DNA of 64,000 nt from Pricia antarctica (GTDB lineage Bacteria; Bacteroidota; Bacteroidia; Flavobacteriales; Flavobacteriaceae). The notes beneath the pieces are model-generated. The model had not been told where the DNA came from. It did no database searches and saw nothing but the letters and a program-made list of their open reading frames with translations. The stretch lies in NCBI RefSeq assembly GCF_900101815.1, contig NZ_FNAO01000003.1:62001-126000 (forward strand). The letters run 5' to 3'. Numbering within the stretch: position 1 is the stretch's first letter; each line of letters starts with the position of its first letter. The translations under genes and the position numbers were made by a program. Of this stretch, positions 1 through 8,428 are shown one piece after another.

Positions 1-1
1 A

Positions 2-1459
2 ATCTCCGCTATAGATAACGCCAACACCCCCTTTGTCGACTCACTCTACAAAGAGTATCCCAATGCCAATCTCTTGACCGATGGCATGAACGTAGGCCTT
101 CCCGAAGGCCAAATGGGCAATAGTGAGGTGGGCCACATGAATTTAGGTGCGGGCCGTATCGTTTATCAAGATTTGGCCAAAATCAATCTGGCCGTCAAAG
201 AAAATACGCTCAAAGACGAAAAGGTATTAAAGGATGCCTTTGACTACGCCAAGAAAAATAATAAGGCCGTACACTTTTTAGGCCTGGTAAGCGACGGCGG
301 GGTACACAGCCACATTAACCATATCAAGGGACTGATCAAAGCCGGATATGATTATGGAGTGTCAAACATGTTCGTACATGCTTTTACCGATGGTCGCGAC
401 GTCGATCCTAAAAGTGGGAAGGGTTTCTTGGTAGATTTAAAGGAATTCGCTTCCGATAAACATACGAAACTGGCTACCGTAATCGGCCGATATTATGCGA
501 TGGACCGAGATAAACGCTGGGAACGGATCAAACTGGCCTACGATGCCATGGTCAATGCCGAAGGCGAAAAGTCTTCGGATATTGCCGAATCCATGCAGAA
601 AAGTTATGACGCCGATATCACCGACGAGTTTATCAAGCCGATCATTATGACGGATGCCGAAGGCGAACCGGTCGCCCAAATCAAAGAAGACGATGTAATC
701 ATTTTCTTCAATTTCAGGACCGATCGTGGAAGACAGCTGACCGAGGTCTTGACCCAGATAGACATGCATGAAAAGAATATGCATAAGCTGAACCTGTACT
801 ACGTAACCCTTACCAACTATGATGATGCCTATAAGGATATTCACGTGGTCTATAACAAAGAAAATATCAAGGAAACCTTAGGGGAAGTATTGGAAAAAGC
901 CGGAAAAAAACAGATCCGTATCGCCGAAACCGAGAAATATCCGCATGTGACCTTCTTTTTTAACGGAGGAAGGGAAGTTCCTTTCGATGGCGAACAGCGT
1001 TTGTTGTGTCCATCGCCCAAGGTCGCGACCTATGACCTGCAGCCTGAAATGAGCGCCTATGAGATTCGGGATGCCATTATTCCCGAACTGCAAAAAGGCG
1101 AAGTCGATTTTGTATGCCTGAACTTTGCCAACCCCGATATGGTAGGCCACACCGGCGATATGCAAGCGGCCATCAAAGCCTGCGAAACTGTCGATGCTTG
1201 TGCCAAGTCCGTCATTACGGTGGCCAAGGAAAACGGATATTCTGTCATCGTTATCGCCGACCACGGCAATTGCGAGACCATGGTCAATCCCGATGGCAGT
1301 CCTAATACATCGCACACTACCAACCCCGTACCTCTAATTTTGGTGGATGACGATATCAAAGAAATCAAAGATGGAGTCTTGGGCGATATCGCACCGACCA
1401 TTTTGAAAATGATGGGCATCGAACAGCCGGAATTGATGACTAGGCATGCGTTGGTCTGA
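2..1459 (+). CDS. gpmI: 2,3-bisphosphoglycerate-independent phosphoglycerate mutase (5' end outside window)
   Basis: Glycolytic and gluconeogenic enzyme that interconverts 3- and 2-phosphoglycerate in the cytoplasm using two metal ions and a phosphoserine intermediate. The frame is open from base 2, so the start codon and roughly the first 25-30 residues lie left of the window; an internal TTG at 74 is not the start. The catalytic-serine motif GQMGNSEVGHMNLGAGR is intact near the left edge. The segments HAFTDGRDVDP, GRYYAMDRD and IADHGNCE, with the downstream histidine of NTSHTTNPVP, are the expected metal and substrate motifs of the alkaline-phosphatase-superfamily fold. About 485 residues are visible against a usual 505-515. 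The stop is 20 bp before map. Confidence 0.96.
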   Translation: MSAIDNANTPFVDSLYKEYPNANLLTDGMNVGLPEGQMGNSEVGHMNLGAGRIVYQDLAKINLAVKENTLKDEKVLKDAFDYAKKNNKAVHFLGLVSDGGVHSHINHIKGLIKAGYDYGVSNMFVHAFTDGRDVDPKSGKGFLVDLKEFASDKHTKLATVIGRYYAMDRDKRWERIKLAYDAMVNAEGEKSSDIAESMQKSYDADITDEFIKPIIMTDAEGEPVAQIKEDDVIIFFNFRTDRGRQLTEVLTQIDMHEKNMHKLNLYYVTLTNYDDAYKDIHVVYNKENIKETLGEVLEKAGKKQIRIAETEKYPHVTFFFNGGREVPFDGEQRLLCPSPKVATYDLQPEMSAYEIRDAIIPELQKGEVDFVCLNFANPDMVGHTGDMQAAIKACETVDACAKSVITVAKENGYSVIVIADHGNCETMVNPDGSPNTSHTTNPVPLILVDDDIKEIKDGVLGDIAPTILKMMGIEQPELMTRHALV

Positions 1460-1465
1460 AAACTT

Positions 1466-1473
1466 TATCTTTG
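1466..1473 (+). promoter_or_regulatory. Candidate -7 box for map
   Basis: TATCTTTG matches the Bacteroidota -7 consensus TAnnTTTG and ends only 6 bp before the map ATG at 1480. A transcript from here would have almost no leader. No clear -33 TTG is seen at the usual distance. Confidence 0.45.
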
Positions 1474-1479
1474 CAAACT

Positions 1480-2298
1480 ATGGTCAAAATCAAAACATCC
1501 GAAGAAATCGAATTGATGCGCGAAAGTGCCTTGGTCGTCTCCAAGACTTTGGGCATGCTGGCATCGGAAATCAAACCCGGGGTAAATGCGCTTTATCTGG
1601 ATAAACTTGCGGAAGATTACATCCGCGAGCAAGGTGCGGAACCTGGTTTTTTAGGAATGTACGACTTTCCGAATACCTTGAATATGAGTCCCAATGCCCA
1701 AGTGGTACATGGTATTCCCAATAAAGAACCGCTGAAAGAGGGCGATATTCTCTCTGTGGATTGTGGTGCCCTTAAAAACGGATATTACGGTGACCATGCT
1801 TATACCTTCCCTATCGGGGAAATAGATCCCGAAACCGAAAAACTGTTGCGGGTCACGAAGGAGTCCCTCTATATCGGCATCCGTGAATTTAAGATCGGCA
1901 ACCGAGTGGGCGACGTGGGCTATGCTATACAAAACTACTGCGAAGGGCATGGCTATGGCGTGGTACGCGAGTTGGTAGGGCATGGTTTGGGGAAAAAACT
2001 GCACGAAGCGCCCGAAATGCCCAATTACGGTAAGCGGGGAAGGGGTAAAAAATTCCTCGAAGGCATGGTAGTCGCCATTGAGCCCATGATCAACGGCGGC
2101 ACCCGACGTATCAAACAGTTAAAAGATGGGTGGACCATACTTACGGCCGACGGAAAACCTAGTGCGCACTTCGAGCACAATGTGGCGATTGTGAATGGTA
2201 AACCGGAGCTTCTTTCTACGTTTCAGTATATTTATGAAGCGTTAGGGGTCGATAGTGATGAGGAAAATGAGTTTCGGCAGTCTAAATTGGTGTTATAA
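1480..2298 (+). CDS. map: Type I methionine aminopeptidase
   Basis: Removes the initiator methionine from nascent proteins after deformylation. The ATG at 1480 gives 272 residues, and the alternative TTG at 1471 falls inside a likely promoter box. Metal ligands can be read in order: two aspartates in DCGALKNGYYGDHAYTF, the histidine of GHGLGKKLHE, the glutamate of IEPMIN and the final glutamate of FEHNVAI. Length and motif order are those of the bacterial type I enzyme. Its partner def lies in the same window at 24.1-24.7 kb. The C-terminal tail of about 25 residues (after LLSTFQYIYEAL) is acidic and follows the catalytic core. Confidence 0.95.
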   Translation: MVKIKTSEEIELMRESALVVSKTLGMLASEIKPGVNALYLDKLAEDYIREQGAEPGFLGMYDFPNTLNMSPNAQVVHGIPNKEPLKEGDILSVDCGALKNGYYGDHAYTFPIGEIDPETEKLLRVTKESLYIGIREFKIGNRVGDVGYAIQNYCEGHGYGVVRELVGHGLGKKLHEAPEMPNYGKRGRGKKFLEGMVVAIEPMINGGTRRIKQLKDGWTILTADGKPSAHFEHNVAIVNGKPELLSTFQYIYEALGVDSDEENEFRQSKLVL

Positions 2299-2350
2299 TC
2301 AAAACACGGGGGCAAAAAATTTAAAAAAGTAGTTCAAATTCCTGTTATCC

Positions 2351-3115
2351 GTGTCCAAATTTTTCAAGTACATCCTGAATACCCTTCCTCGGCCACTGCT
2401 CATTAAATTGAGCTATCTGGCTCGCCCCATATTGGCGCTCTTGATGCGGGGCTATCGGTACGAAGACCCTATCGACGGCCGACGTTTCAAGAGCTTCTTG
2501 CCCTACGGCTATGAAAGTCCCCGTGAAAATGTACTCTCCCCCTCTACCCTATCACTTGAACGCCACCGGCTGTTATGGTTGTATCTTAAGAAGGAGACCG
2601 ATTTTTTTACCGCTCCCCTTAAAATTTTACACTTTGCTCCCGAACAGGCTTTCTACAAACGCTTTCGGAAGCTAAAAAATCTGGAATATACCACCACCGA
2701 TCTGAACTCCCCCTTGGCGGATGTCAAAGCCGATATTTGCGATCTGCCTTTTGAAAAAGAGACCTTCGACGTCATTCTCTGCAATCACGTTCTTGAACAT
2801 ATTCCCGATGACACCAAAGCCATGTCAGAAATGTACAGGGTACTCAAAACGGGGGGATGGGGCATATTTCAAATTCCCCAAGACCTGAAAAGGGATGAAA
2901 CCTTTGAAGACGATACCATTACCGATCAAAAAGAACGCGCCAAAATCTTCGGGCAATACGACCATGTTCGCATTTACGGAAGGGATTATTTCGACAAACT
3001 GAGAAGCGTCGGTTTTACGGTCGAAGAAGTTGATTATACCGCCTCCTTACTGGCATCGGACATTGAAAAATTTCGACTTGCTGATGGGGAGATTATTCCC
3101 GTGGTAAGAAAATAA
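2351..3115 (+). CDS. Class I SAM-dependent methyltransferase, substrate unknown
   Basis: Methyltransferase of the Methyltransf_11 type, 254 residues from a GTG start at 2351. The post-I and motif II-III region is clear: TTTDLNSPLADVKADICDLP, then FDVILCNHVLEHIPDD and MYRVLKTGGWGIFQIP. The glycine-rich motif I is degenerate: ILHFAPEQAFYKRF stands where a DxGxGxG loop is usual. I believe this is typical of one flavobacterial subfamily rather than a sign of inactivity, but that is an inference. The N-terminus is hydrophobic and basic (LPRPLLIKLSYLARPILALL), so membrane association is possible. It stands alone between map and the convergent apbE, and the context does not reveal a substrate. Confidence 0.8.
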   Translation: MSKFFKYILNTLPRPLLIKLSYLARPILALLMRGYRYEDPIDGRRFKSFLPYGYESPRENVLSPSTLSLERHRLLWLYLKKETDFFTAPLKILHFAPEQAFYKRFRKLKNLEYTTTDLNSPLADVKADICDLPFEKETFDVILCNHVLEHIPDDTKAMSEMYRVLKTGGWGIFQIPQDLKRDETFEDDTITDQKERAKIFGQYDHVRIYGRDYFDKLRSVGFTVEEVDYTASLLASDIEKFRLADGEIIPVVRK

Positions 3116-3161
3116 ACCCGAAATATGTATTCCTTTTTGTAGAAATAGGCCTGTCTTGATC

Positions 3162-4169
3162 CTACTCCGTAATCAGCTGCTTGAACCCTTCGGTCATGAA
3201 TTCCTGCGGCTCGCCTTTTTCATCGAGGTAAACGATATAGGCTTCCAGTTCGCGCTGACTGGTCAATAGTTTAATGGCTTCGTCCAGATCCATAGCCATG
3301 AAGGCCGTGGCATAGGCATCGGCCTTGGCGCAGGTGTTGGCCAAGGTGGTGACTCCTAAAGTATTCGCATTTTTGGTGAATCCGGTCTTCGGATCTATGG
3401 TATGCACATATTTCTTACCTGTAATCGGATCCGTTCTGAACTTTCGATAGTTTCCCGAAGAGGCCAAAGCCCTGTCCTTTAAGTTGATTAGAATCTTGAG
3501 TTTACGGGTATCGCCCATTTGGGGGTCATCAATACCGACTACCCACTGCTTCTCCTTGATTTTATTCAAGCCCTTGGCGACCACTTCACCTCCTACTTCC
3601 AGGAGATAATCTTGAATATTCTTTTGATCCATCAGCCGCGCCAACCGATCTATCGTGTATCCTTTAGCGATTGCGTTGAAATCCAGATGAATGTCCGGAT
3701 TCGATTTTACGATGGTGTTTTCATCGGTTAGGGTTACCTTGTCGAAACCAACAAAATTTAACAAACTATCGATTCGAACGCTGTCCAGTTCCATTTGTTC
3801 CCCAGGACCGAAGCCCCAGGCATCGACCAAAACGCCTACGGTAGGGTCGAAATACCCTTCCGTTTTCTCATAAATTTCTTTGGAAAGTTCAAAAACATCC
3901 CGAAACATGGCATCGACCACAAGGGTAGAATCGCCGCGATTGATTTTGGAAATATCCGAATTGGGAATGTAGGTAGACAGGGACCGGTTGACCGTATCGA
4001 AAACGGAATCGATTTCCTTTTGTAAATCGAGCTGTTTGTCGGACAAATAGGTAAGGCTATAGGAAGTACCCAAAGCGCTGCCAGCGTTTTGGTTTTTAAA
4101 TATTTCCGGTCCATTGGGTGAGCAGGAAAAAAACAATAAGGCAATGAGGGAAAAATAGGTATATTTCAT
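3162..4169 (-). CDS. apbE: FAD:protein FMN transferase (ApbE), lipoprotein
   Basis: Transfers FMN from FAD to a threonine of target flavoproteins, including NqrB and NqrC of the Na+-NQR complex encoded just upstream. The precursor is 335 residues with a lipoprotein signal: the lipobox ends at Cys16 (LLFFSC), so the protein should be anchored and face the periplasm, where the FMN sites of NqrB and NqrC are modified. Recognisable ApbE motifs are GSALGTSYSL (30-39), DFNAIAKGYTID (163-174), EVGGEVVAKG (191-200), HTIDPKTGF (256-264) and the metal-binding ADAYATAF (283-290). It is the last gene of the nqr cluster but is separated from the 119-residue gene before it by 175 bp, so it may have its own promoter. 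Confidence 0.93.
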   Translation of the reverse strand: MKYTYFSLIALLFFSCSPNGPEIFKNQNAGSALGTSYSLTYLSDKQLDLQKEIDSVFDTVNRSLSTYIPNSDISKINRGDSTLVVDAMFRDVFELSKEIYEKTEGYFDPTVGVLVDAWGFGPGEQMELDSVRIDSLLNFVGFDKVTLTDENTIVKSNPDIHLDFNAIAKGYTIDRLARLMDQKNIQDYLLEVGGEVVAKGLNKIKEKQWVVGIDDPQMGDTRKLKILINLKDRALASSGNYRKFRTDPITGKKYVHTIDPKTGFTKNANTLGVTTLANTCAKADAYATAFMAMDLDEAIKLLTSQRELEAYIVYLDEKGEPQEFMTEGFKQLITE

Positions 4170-4344
4170 TATGACTACTGAAATTCAAACATTTATTTCA
4201 AAATCTTCAGAGATTCCCCGGCCTTACCGCAAAAGGTACAGGATTTCGCATAGTGAGGCAATATAATTTCAATATGCCAAAAAGATTCCCGTCTGCGCTT
4301 TAATTCCCTCGGAACACCGCTGCGGATGGATTTGGACTTAAATT

Positions 4345-4704
4345 TTAAACTTCTACCAGTCCTTCGTACTCCACGATATAATCCTCGTTAAGATATACGG
4401 GAAGCCCTTGGTCTTTCGCATTCGAAAGCCCGACGCCTGCAAAATAGGATTTGGCTTCGAAACTTTCGGCATGCTTTTTTACCTTTTCTATCAGTTTGAC
4501 GTCATATTCCTTGGGGTTTTCGGGATAAGACACACAGCGTACCACAATAAAATGCAGCTGTTTTTCTTTCAGGCAGACGAACTGTGGATTCTTTTTTGGT
4601 TTGCTGTTTACCGCCATAAATTCAAAACCTTCGGCTTCTAACTGCTTGCCGACGATATTCATGGCCAGGTTGTGAAGCTCTTGTTCCGTCAGGGGTTTTG
4701 CCAT
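4345..4704 (-). CDS. Conserved Nqr-associated small protein, function unknown
   Basis: 119-residue soluble protein between nqrF and apbE. I recognise it as a small protein that accompanies nqr in Flavobacteriaceae and is often labelled as NADH:quinone reductase subunit F by proximity. It has no ferredoxin cysteines, flavin motif or transmembrane segment, so it is not NqrF. It starts MAKPLTEQELHNLAMNIVG and contains a strand-like LHFIVVRCVSYPENP followed by a helix and SYFAGVGLSNA. The strand-helix-strand order loosely recalls a PD-(D/E)XK nuclease-like fold without obvious catalytic residues, which is speculative. A hairpin with a T-run on this strand lies between nqrF and this gene, so it may be transcribed separately. 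Confidence 0.75.
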   Translation of the reverse strand: MAKPLTEQELHNLAMNIVGKQLEAEGFEFMAVNSKPKKNPQFVCLKEKQLHFIVVRCVSYPENPKEYDVKLIEKVKKHAESFEAKSYFAGVGLSNAKDQGLPVYLNEDYIVEYEGLVEV

Positions 4705-4721
4705 GGTTCAACTATTCGTTC

Positions 4722-4747
4722 AAAAAAACCGATATCGAGATATCGGT
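4722..4747 (-). terminator. Rho-independent terminator after nqrF
   Basis: Perfect inverted repeat ACCGATATC / GATATCGGT with a 2-nt spacer at 4728-4747. On the minus strand it is followed by seven T. It lies 78 bp after the nqrF stop and 18 bp before the next ATG, so it should end much of the nqr transcript. Confidence 0.7.
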
Positions 4748-4765
4748 CTTCTTAATGATGTATTA

Positions 4766-4813
4766 GATTCCCGACGAAATTCATCCTAGGCGGAGTGGAA
4801 AGGCGGGAATGAC
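4766..4813. repeat. REP-like palindromic element
   Basis: Arms GATTCCCG (4766-4773) and CGGGAATGAC (4804-4813) pair over 7 bp and enclose about 30 bp. The outer sequence resembles the GTCATTCCCG-type extragenic palindromes found dispersed in many bacterial genomes. Only one copy is seen in this window, so its repetitive nature is inferred. Confidence 0.4.
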
Positions 4814-4824
4814 AAAAAGTTTAA

Positions 4825-6132
4825 TTACCCGCCAAAATCATCAAATCGGATGTGTTCATCTGGAATACCGTAATCCTCGCCCATTTTCTGTACCGCTTTG
4901 TTCATCAAAGGAGGACCACAGAAATACAGTTCAATATCTTCGGGAGATTCGTGTTTGCTTAAATAATTATCGATAACACAGTTGTGGATAAAACCGACAA
5001 AACCATCGCCGGGGGCATCGATATCTTCCTTGACTTTCCAGTTATCCTCTTCGGCAGGCTCGGAAAGCGCCATGTAGAATTTAAAGTTCGGGAATTCCTT
5101 TTCCAAGGCTTTGAAATGATCGATATAGAAAAGTTCCCGTTTTGAGCGGCCCCCGTACCAGTAGGATACCTTCCGATTGGTCTTTAAGGTCTCGAACAAA
5201 TGGTAGAGATGCGATCGCATGGGCGCCATACCTGCACCCCCACCTACGTAAAGCATTTCTGAATCCGATTCGTTTATAAAAAATTCACCAAAAGGCCCTG
5301 AAATAGTCACATCGTCGCCCTTTTTCAAGGAAAATATATACGAGGAAGCCACACCCGGATTGACGGTCATCCATCCGTTCTTTGAGCGGTCCCAAGGTGG
5401 GGTCGCGATGCGTACGTTCAACATAATCTCTTTGCCCTCAGCGGGAAACGAGGCCATAGAGTAGGCTCTTTCCACGGTTTCCGGATTTTTCATTACCAAG
5501 GGCCATAGGTTGAACTTGTCCCATTCCTCCTGAAATTTATCGGGAGTCTCATGCTCCTCTGGATGCGCCGTAATATCGATATCCTTATAATTGATTTCAC
5601 ATTTCGGGATTTCAATCTGGATATATCCCCCGGCTTTATACCCCATATCCTCTTGGATCTCGACTACAAATTCTTTAATGAAAGAAGCCACATTATAATT
5701 TCGTACCACTTTGGCGGGCCATTTTTTGATACCGAACACCTCTTCGGGTATCGTAATTTCCATGTCCTGTTTCACCTTAACCTGACAGGACAAGCGTGCA
5801 CCTGCGTTCAGTTCCCTTTTTGAAAAATGCGGTGTTTCGGTCGGTAGTGCCTCTCCCCCGCCCGAAAGCACGTGGCACTCGCACTGAATGCAGGTACCGC
5901 CACCACCACAGGCCGAAGGCAAGAATATCTTTTGGTTGCTCAACGTAGTTAGCAATGAACTTCCGGAACCCACCTCTAACTTTTTTTCACCATTTATAGT
6001 GATAGTTACGGGACCGGACGGGGATAATTTTTCCTTGGTGAACAACAACAAAGCGACCAAGATCATCAAGAGTATCAAAAAGGCGACCACGGTAATCAAT
6101 ATCGTACCACCCGTGCTTGTAGCTAATAGCAT
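4825..6132 (-). CDS. nqrF: Na+-NQR subunit F (NADH dehydrogenase subunit)
   Basis: Entry subunit of the Na+-translocating NADH:quinone reductase. It oxidises NADH through FAD and passes electrons to a 2Fe-2S centre. The 435 residues comprise one N-terminal membrane helix (about 8-31), a ferredoxin domain with cluster cysteines C75, C81, C84 and C116, an FAD-binding domain with RAYSMAS, and an NADH-binding domain with GGGAGMAPMRSH and the terminal segment FCGPPLMNKAV. It follows nqrE with a 3-bp gap and ends the core nqrA-F operon. Length is slightly above the Vibrio enzyme, mostly through the linker after the membrane helix. Confidence 0.97.
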   Translation of the reverse strand: MLLATSTGGTILITVVAFLILLMILVALLLFTKEKLSPSGPVTITINGEKKLEVGSGSSLLTTLSNQKIFLPSACGGGGTCIQCECHVLSGGGEALPTETPHFSKRELNAGARLSCQVKVKQDMEITIPEEVFGIKKWPAKVVRNYNVASFIKEFVVEIQEDMGYKAGGYIQIEIPKCEINYKDIDITAHPEEHETPDKFQEEWDKFNLWPLVMKNPETVERAYSMASFPAEGKEIMLNVRIATPPWDRSKNGWMTVNPGVASSYIFSLKKGDDVTISGPFGEFFINESDSEMLYVGGGAGMAPMRSHLYHLFETLKTNRKVSYWYGGRSKRELFYIDHFKALEKEFPNFKFYMALSEPAEEDNWKVKEDIDAPGDGFVGFIHNCVIDNYLSKHESPEDIELYFCGPPLMNKAVQKMGEDYGIPDEHIRFDDFGG

Positions 6133-6135
6133 AAT

Positions 6136-7005
6136 TTATTTATTTATTGCTTCATGATAGGATACTTCCTTTTCTTTATTGAAAAGATCCTTCGTGATTT
6201 CAGTTTCTTGCTTCGCGTTTTCGGATAAATTTGCCGGCTCACTGGCAGTTGTACCTAGCTTCGCAGCATTTTCCTTAGAAATAGGATCATCATCCCTAGT
6301 CAAAAATACCTTGGTTTCTGCTGTGGCGTCCTCATTATTTGTCGGTACTCCGGCGGTGGTCCCCTCAGCAGGAGCTGCATCGTCCCCTCCGGTCAGCATC
6401 CCTCCGAAACTTTGGAAACCAATGCCCATCAATCCGGTAATAATAAAAGTAATACCAAGACCCCTCAAAGGTGGCGGCACGTTCGAGTATCGTATCTTTT
6501 CACGTATAGCGGCAATCGCCAATATGGCCAAAAACCAGCCAATTCCGGAACTTAATCCATAGTTGAAGGCAAGGCCCAAGCTTTGGATATCACGGGATTG
6601 CATAAACAATGATCCTCCTAAAATCGCACAGTTCACTGCTATCAATGGTAAAAAGATTCCCAAAGAGTTATACAGCGCCGGCGAGAACTTCTCTACGACG
6701 ATTTCTACTAGCTGCACCATGGTGGCTATGGTAGCTATAAACAGGATAAAAGATAGAAAACTCAGGTTGTAGTCCGCATATTCCGGGCCCAACCAGGTCA
6801 GGGCACCATCTCGCAAGAGATACTGGTCCAACAACCAGTTCAGGGGTACGGTCACGGCTAAAACAAAGATTACGGCCGCCCCCAAGCCCACGGCGGTGGT
6901 CACTTTCTTGGAAACCGCCAAATAGGAACACATCCCCAAAAAGGTGGCGAATATCATATTGTCTATGAAAATGGACCTAAAAAATAATTCTACATGTTCT
7001 AACAT
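6136..7005 (-). CDS. nqrE: Na+-NQR subunit E with an unusual C-terminal extension
   Basis: Integral membrane subunit of Na+-NQR. The start is taken as the ATG at 7005 (MLEHVELFFRSIF), which matches the usual NqrE N-terminus; an upstream in-frame codon at 7053 would overlap nqrD. Six membrane helices are expected. Cys26 (GMCSYLA) and Cys126 (VNCAILG) correspond to the pair that, with two NqrD cysteines, holds the intramembrane iron centre. NqrE normally ends soon after the last helix at about 200 residues, here near FQSFGGMLTGG. This protein continues for about 85 hydrophilic residues rich in Ala, Thr, Glu and Asn, giving 289 in total. No known domain is recognised in the tail. Confidence 0.93.
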   Translation of the reverse strand: MLEHVELFFRSIFIDNMIFATFLGMCSYLAVSKKVTTAVGLGAAVIFVLAVTVPLNWLLDQYLLRDGALTWLGPEYADYNLSFLSFILFIATIATMVQLVEIVVEKFSPALYNSLGIFLPLIAVNCAILGGSLFMQSRDIQSLGLAFNYGLSSGIGWFLAILAIAAIREKIRYSNVPPPLRGLGITFIITGLMGIGFQSFGGMLTGGDDAAPAEGTTAGVPTNNEDATAETKVFLTRDDDPISKENAAKLGTTASEPANLSENAKQETEITKDLFNKEKEVSYHEAINK

Positions 7006-7027
7006 ATCAGACTTTATAAAATCTAAA

Positions 7028-7675
7028 TTAATTATCTTCGATAAGCGCCACATTTTTGGAGCGCTGCACCCAAATAATGATTCCGATCACAATTAGCGCC
7101 GCCGGCGGAATAATCATAAACCCGTTGTTCTCGTAACCTGTTGCATATAGGCCCGTCTTGGTAATAGGATCTCCCAGCACTTTGTAACCGAGCAACGTGC
7201 CGGATCCCAATAATTCCCTAAAGAACCCAACAATGACCAAAATCAGACCATAACCCATCGAGTTGCCGATACCGTCCAAAAAGGATCGCCACGGGCCGTT
7301 GGCAAGGGCGAAGGCCTCGAAACGGCCCATAATGATACAGTTGGTAATGATGAGGCCGACGAATACCGATAAGGTTTTGCTCAGTTCGTAGGCAAAGGCC
7401 TTAAGAACCTGATCGACAACGATCACCAAAGCGGCGACCACGATCAGTTGCACAATGATCCGTATTTTGCCGGGAATGACATTCCGCATCAGCGAGATGA
7501 CCACGTTACCAAGACCCAATACGAACATTACCGCGATGGCCATAACAATCGAAGCCTTCAGTTCAGCCGTAATCGCCAGTGCCGAACAGATACCCAGTAC
7601 CTGAATGGTGATCGGATTATTGTCCGCCAACGGATCCGTTATAAGGCTTGCATCTTTTTTTGTTAATAATGCCAT
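7028..7675 (-). CDS. nqrD: Na+-NQR subunit D
   Basis: Integral membrane subunit paired with NqrE in the Na+-translocating NADH:quinone reductase. It has 215 residues and six predicted helices. Cys30 (LGICSALA) and Cys113 (IITNCIIMG) are the conserved cysteines that share the intramembrane iron site with NqrE. Family-typical segments include VVISLMRNVIPGKIRI, MGRFEAFA and FFRELLGSGTLLG. The gap to nqrC is 1 bp and to nqrE 22 bp, so it is translated as part of the operon. The C-terminal half has a short flavobacterial-type insertion around LYATGYENNGF. Confidence 0.96.
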   Translation of the reverse strand: MALLTKKDASLITDPLADNNPITIQVLGICSALAITAELKASIVMAIAVMFVLGLGNVVISLMRNVIPGKIRIIVQLIVVAALVIVVDQVLKAFAYELSKTLSVFVGLIITNCIIMGRFEAFALANGPWRSFLDGIGNSMGYGLILVIVGFFRELLGSGTLLGYKVLGDPITKTGLYATGYENNGFMIIPPAALIVIGIIIWVQRSKNVALIEDN

Positions 7676-7676
7676 A

Positions 7677-8426
7677 TTATTTTGCTCTAATAGTTTGTAA
7701 ATAATCTTTGTAAAGATTTACGGTTTCGCTAATCATGGCCGAAACCCCGTTACCGGTAATCGTCGCCCCTGCCAGGGCGTCCACCTTATTATCCTCTTTT
7801 CTATCGTTCAAGGGGTCGTTGTTGCCCTTGGCAACACTAATGCCCGCATATCGGGTATCTTGCATAATGGTTTCCCCTGTAAAATCGTCCATAAAATAAC
7901 GCTGATTGATATTGGCACCCAGACCGGGCGTTTCCCCTTTATGATCAAAGAATACGCCCTGTACGACCATGTTATTATCCAAAGCGATAAAGCCCCAAAT
8001 AGCATCCCAAAGGCCTTTGCCGTACATGGGGATGATATAATATTCCTTTCCGTCTTTCTCGCCAATGAAAAGCGGAAGTTCTGGAGTTACCCCTTTTTTA
8101 TAATTGGCCAATTGCTTTTTCATGTCGATCAGGTACGCCTCATTGTCGGTAATCAGACTGTCGCCCTTAATGACCAACTGTTTCTTGATGTATTTCGAGA
8201 ATTCGTCCTCGACCTCATCCGCCGGCACAAAGTTGACGCTGCCCTCATCGACATTTTCGTTAACGCCCATGGCGTAGAGTATGTTCTGTTGTTTTTCGAA
8301 CCTTTCGTTCTCCTTGATCTTTCCCCCGAGCCCCGAGGCCACGAAAGCCAGGGTCGAACCGACGACAACGACCATAATGGCCGCAAATACGATGGTATAG
8401 ACGTTCTTATCTGTGTTCATTGCCAT
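7677..8426 (-). CDS. nqrC: Na+-NQR subunit C (covalent FMN carrier)
   Basis: Subunit carrying a covalently bound FMN that relays electrons from NqrF to NqrB in the periplasmic half of the complex. It has 249 residues with one N-terminal membrane helix (about 10-31) and a large periplasmic FMN-binding domain. The flavinylation motif DALAGAT spans 216-222, so Thr222 is the likely acceptor modified by the ApbE encoded at 3.2-4.2 kb. PGLGANI (167-173) and MYGKGLWDAIWGF (134-146) are also typical. Two methionines are possible starts (8426 and 8420); both keep the domain intact. It begins 2 bp after the nqrB stop. Confidence 0.96.
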   Translation of the reverse strand: MAMNTDKNVYTIVFAAIMVVVVGSTLAFVASGLGGKIKENERFEKQQNILYAMGVNENVDEGSVNFVPADEVEDEFSKYIKKQLVIKGDSLITDNEAYLIDMKKQLANYKKGVTPELPLFIGEKDGKEYYIIPMYGKGLWDAIWGFIALDNNMVVQGVFFDHKGETPGLGANINQRYFMDDFTGETIMQDTRYAGISVAKGNNDPLNDRKEDNKVDALAGATITGNGVSAMISETVNLYKDYLQTIRAK

Positions 8427-8428
8427 AA

